Shown: piece by piece, positions 60,985-64,000 of the stretch
Layout of the letters: every line of letters starts with the position of its first letter
Numbering within the stretch: the first letter of the stretch is position 1
DNA from: Megamerina dolium
Taxonomy: Eukaryota > Arthropoda > Insecta > Diptera > Megamerinidae
Assembly (NCBI GenBank): GCA_963854835.1
Contig: OY978527.1
Coordinates: 44,156,040 to 44,220,039 of the forward strand
Direction of reading: 5' to 3'
DNA length: 64,000 nt
Notes under the pieces: generated by a model
Told to the model about the DNA's origin: nothing
What the model saw: only the letters and a program-made list of their open reading frames with translations
The model's database searches: none
Translations under genes and position numbers: made by a program

Positions 60985-62513
60985 CCGAAGCGTTAAAGTA
61001 TACAACTGACAGCAACGGAAAAAACTGTGTAAGTTGGCCCAATCAATAAGTTTTACAACGGATACACTTCTAGTAGTTCATATGTAAATTTACTATTTAT
61101 GTATTTTATTTAAATGAAATACCGTTTATTATACATTCAATAACTATTTGAACATCGATTTAATGCAATATTTAATATTTTAAAAATTTGTTTGCCTCAC
61201 GTACGCTAAAGATAAAAGGTTGCCAACTTTTATACTTTGCGTTGAAGGACACGGAGTGATTGGGCATCACTTCATATGTAGTGGTTATGTAACCAATCAA
61301 TTGAACGCTAATCATGGCGTTCATTATCCGTTTCACCAATTTAGATTGGTGGGTGGTTACACATGATTACTGAGACAGAGGCGTAATATTTTATCAAAAT
61401 AATTGTGCTGCATTAAATTTAAATTGATTTCATAATGGATACCGCGCTGAATGATTTGATAAAAATGGCTACCATATTGAAGAGAAAGTGTATATTTGGA
61501 GCGATAATCATATAAGTGTACTGGGAAAAATAATTGAGTTAATAAAAAAGTATCATCGAAAAATCGGCAAAAAAGAAAACGATCAAGTGGGATAAAAAAA
61601 TGGCAAAGAACGAAATAAAACGGCTCTTTCACATTCCTGACAATAGAATTACAACATAACGACTCCTGGGCCTTCAAAAATTACATAAGGATGACCGATG
61701 CGAAATTACAGAACATCCTGCGACTCATTGAAAAGGATATAAAAAAAAGTGAAACGCTAGTTGGAAATGCAAATATTGGTGTCAATAGTTGTCAACTCTT
61801 TCCTATATTGGTTTGAAAGGACTGAACTTTTGCCTGAATATCATATTTTGCTATGTCGCTAGCAAATTTAGACAATTACTTTTGCATAGCATGTAGGGCC
61901 TTTCCCGTTTTTCCCGATGAGAATAACTTGGATTTCTTGTATCCCACAAGCGTTCATTAATTTGCAGCAGAGTAATAAGTTCTTCAGTTCTTCAGGTCTG
62001 CTCCACGAAAACAAAAATAAAATAATAAATTTAAAGTTATAGAATTTCTTTGTTTAACGAGAAAATTCTCTCAATCAGTACATACTCAGAATATAAAACA
62101 AATGCGAATAGCTTTCTTTAAAGGGAATTAAATTATATAATTCAAATGATTAAAATTTAATAATCCTTCGAATAATAGAAATGTATGTACGCAATACCCG
62201 TAAAGCAATATTTCATTATTTAGAAATATTCTTTCTCAATTTTCTTTTACTTTATATAAAATTGCATATGGCAACACTGGTGAAATTGCTCTGATGGGTG
62301 TCGAGAACAGCAATCAGAACTGATTGACATGTACATGTTCATTTTTGGAGTTCATTTTTCATTTTGTATTGAAACCAACAACAATTTTTTTGATTAGCGT
62401 TCAATTGATTGGTAATATAACCACGACAATACAAATTCATGTATTTTAACTCAGCTGTCAGTTGTATATGACGGATTGGCGTATATAAATTATTCTATGG
62501 GCTTCGGCTATTA
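60985..62513. repeat. Large imperfect inverted-repeat structure
   Basis: Two pairs of matching arms face each other across the interval. Outer arms: TAGCCGAAGC and ATACAACTGACAGC at 60,985-61,015, with complements at 62,455-62,513. Inner arms of about 34 bp: GTGGTTATGTAACCAATCAA followed by TTGAACGCTAATCA at 61,280-61,313, complemented at 62,393-62,428. The left side has about 240 bp more between the two arms than the right. There is no coding sequence between them. It may be a foldback or MITE-type element, or a hairpin rearrangement. Confidence 0.6.
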
Positions 62514-62710
62514 CTATCGGACCAATTCATTTAGTTGACAGCATAATATTGATAGCGTAATATCCCCATGTGAATATGATTATTTCTGACAGTTTGCGCA
62601 CTACGGTCTTGTTTAAGTTGAACTAATAATTGAGTGCACATTCATAAGAATGCATATACTATTCGATCCATTAAAAAGTTATTGTGTATAGCTCCAATAT
62701 ATTTGTTAAT

Positions 62711-63304
62711 ATGTCAGTAATTGGAAATGAAGATGATACGAAATTGCCGATCTATGTAATATTAGGTTCAGGCGGACACACAGCGGAAATGGTTAAAATA
62801 AATAAGGCTCTTCTAAAGTCACGCAATGGGAAGACAATTTACAAGCCCATTTGTTATCTCGTAGCTAAGACGGATTCGGTATCGCAGACTAAAATATCCA
62901 CTGAGATGGAAAAAGTTGGAGTGTTACCGAATGAATATAGATTTATTGAAATTCCACGCAGCCGTGAAGTCGGACAAAGTTGGATTACAACAATATTCAC
63001 AACGCTGTGGGCCTTGTTATGGAGTATTTGGTTGGTTTGGCGAGATAGACCCCGCTTAATATTATGCAATGGCCCTGGAACATGTGTGCCCTTTTGTGTG
63101 GCGTTGTATTTTTGGCGTTTCTTTGGCCGATTACAATCCAAATCCAAAATTGTATTCATTGAAAGCTTATGTCGCGTGCAAACATTATCATTGAGTGGTC
63201 GAATACTATTATACTTGGCAGACGTGTTTGTCGTACAATGGCCCACATTAGCAGAACGTTACAATTACAAAAGCAATGTAAAATATTTCAATAGGCTTAT
63301 GTAG
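62711..63304 (+). CDS. ALG14, UDP-GlcNAc transferase anchor subunit
   Basis: An open reading of 197 residues from ATG at 62,711. ALG14 recruits the catalytic ALG13 to the cytoplasmic face of the endoplasmic reticulum, where the pair adds the second GlcNAc to the dolichol-linked oligosaccharide. The Rossmann-type start VILGSGGHTAEM (about residues 19-30), RSREVGQSW, LILCNGPGTCVP and VFIESLCRVQTLSLSGR are family signatures. One central hydrophobic stretch (TIFTTLWALLWSIWLVW) can associate with the membrane. The usual N-terminal transmembrane anchor is not present before the GSGGH motif, so an upstream coding exon may be missed. The 3' end converges on the SPRTN gene at 63,415. Confidence 0.9.
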   Translation: MSVIGNEDDTKLPIYVILGSGGHTAEMVKINKALLKSRNGKTIYKPICYLVAKTDSVSQTKISTEMEKVGVLPNEYRFIEIPRSREVGQSWITTIFTTLWALLWSIWLVWRDRPRLILCNGPGTCVPFCVALYFWRFFGRLQSKSKIVFIESLCRVQTLSLSGRILLYLADVFVVQWPTLAERYNYKSNVKYFNRLM

Positions 63305-63414
63305 TTTTATTTAGAATTTAATCAAGAAATTATAAAGTAATAATAATAATAACAAATATAACGAAAAAATCAAAATTACACAATCGTTTACGAAATGTTT
63401 TGTATACAAATTTT

Positions 63415-64000
63415 CTATTTCATGAGACATTCATCGAGATGTTCATTCATTTCGTCCTCTTCAATTTCTTTGGCGCACGCAGGACATTGACGAGTCGTTT
63501 TAAAGAGATTTCTTTGACGATATCGTCGAGAGCTTTCATCCGGTGAATTTAAATCGATGCTTATCGAAGGACTTCCACTTGGTTGTTGTGCTGGTGAATT
63601 TAAGCAGGTGCTATTTAGAAATTCCTCTTCCTCCGTACTACTATTCGATGTGATATTTAATAAGTCTTCTTCTGAGTAACCAGCATTACGTAAAATATCC
63701 TTTGCTGAATGCCGCGAAGCACGCAATTGCCTTGGTTTCACTTGACGTGATGTTGCAGATAATTTTTTTAGCGCATATTTTGGTGGTTCTATTTTAATGG
63801 CTATGCCACCACAGCCGTCTAAGTGCTCAGCTAAAACAGTACGCTTCATTTTTCCTTGGCAAATTGGGCATGTGATAATATCGTTGTCAGGGTTTGACAC
63901 ATACCGCGAACTTGTAGGTATTACATCGTTTTCACGCTTAAATTCCTTTAAAAGAGTATCTTCGCCGAAAAATTCCTCAATAACCGATGTGTCAGCAAGT
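63415..64000 (-). CDS. SPRTN/maternal haploid-type DNA-protein crosslink protease, C-terminal part
   Basis: Open on the minus strand from the window edge to the stop at 63,415, about 194 residues, without a start in view. Two zinc fingers of UBZ4 type are visible: CPICQGKMKRTVLAEHLDGC near the middle and CPACAKEIEEDEMNEHLDEC at the C-terminus. The very start of the visible part reads TSVIEEFFGEDTLLKEF, which looks like a PCNA-binding PIP box without its glutamine. SPRTN proteins have an N-terminal metalloprotease domain, then PIP and UBZ motifs; the protease domain would lie beyond 64,000. The insect member is needed for the integrity of paternal chromosomes (maternal haploid). The assignment rests on the motif order only. 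Confidence 0.7.
   Translation of the reverse strand, partial: LADTSVIEEFFGEDTLLKEFKRENDVIPTSSRYVSNPDNDIITCPICQGKMKRTVLAEHLDGCGGIAIKIEPPKYALKKLSATSRQVKPRQLRASRHSAKDILRNAGYSEEDLLNITSNSSTEEEEFLNSTCLNSPAQQPSGSPSISIDLNSPDESSRRYRQRNLFKTTRQCPACAKEIEEDEMNEHLDECLMK

Noticed and set aside
59481..61677. Open readings at 59,481-59,696, 60,181-60,399 and 61,357-61,677
   Set aside because: Short, biased to Phe/Tyr/Leu as expected for AT-rich DNA, with no family motif.

Overview
The window looks like nuclear DNA of a higher dipteran, most probably a tephritid fruit fly (inference). It is AT-rich, its genes have short introns, it is crowded with decayed insect-type transposons, and it holds an array of divergent chemosensory ionotropic receptors (IRs) beside a block of housekeeping genes whose best matches are Drosophila proteins. 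The genus is inferred from overall character, not from a search.

Positions 1-53,959 are an IR array. I count 13 loci: a 5' fragment cut by the window edge (1-126), ten intact three-exon genes and two pseudogenes. I label them IR-0, A, B, C, D(pseudo), E, F, G, H, J, I, K, L(pseudo) in map order. IR-0 to IR-G are all on the minus strand; H and I are plus; J, K and L are minus. Every complete gene has the same architecture: a first coding exon ending in phase 2, a second exon of about 505-538 nt ending in phase 0, and a long third exon carrying M1, the pore loop, M2, S2 and the last transmembrane helix. IR-0/A/B/C/D are recent tandem duplicates that share even their intergenic DNA. E/F/G form a second subfamily. 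H, I, J and K are much more divergent, and J and K are the only members with an obvious signal peptide.

The IR intergenic DNA acts as a trap for mobile elements: Tc1/mariner-type elements (some with recognisable terminal inverted repeats), RNase H-bearing LINE fragments (two with clear 10-bp target-site duplications and TTAGG-like tails), an RTE-like LINE, a Jockey-like RT relic, a BEL/Pao gag relic, two copies of a tRNA-derived SINE with 13-bp target-site duplications, and a candidate MITE. A decayed dynein light chain LC8 copy lies between the two IR subfamilies.

Positions 54,447-64,000 are conserved single-copy genes on alternating strands: mitochondrial acetyl-CoA acetyltransferase (-), proteasome ATPase Rpt4 (+), the WD-repeat tRNA-methyltransferase subunit Wuho (-), the ALG14 glycosyltransferase subunit (+), and the C-terminal part of the SPRTN/maternal haploid protease (-). 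Rpt4/Wuho and ALG14/SPRTN are convergent pairs about 110 bp apart. A 1.5-kb inverted-repeat structure lies between Wuho and ALG14.
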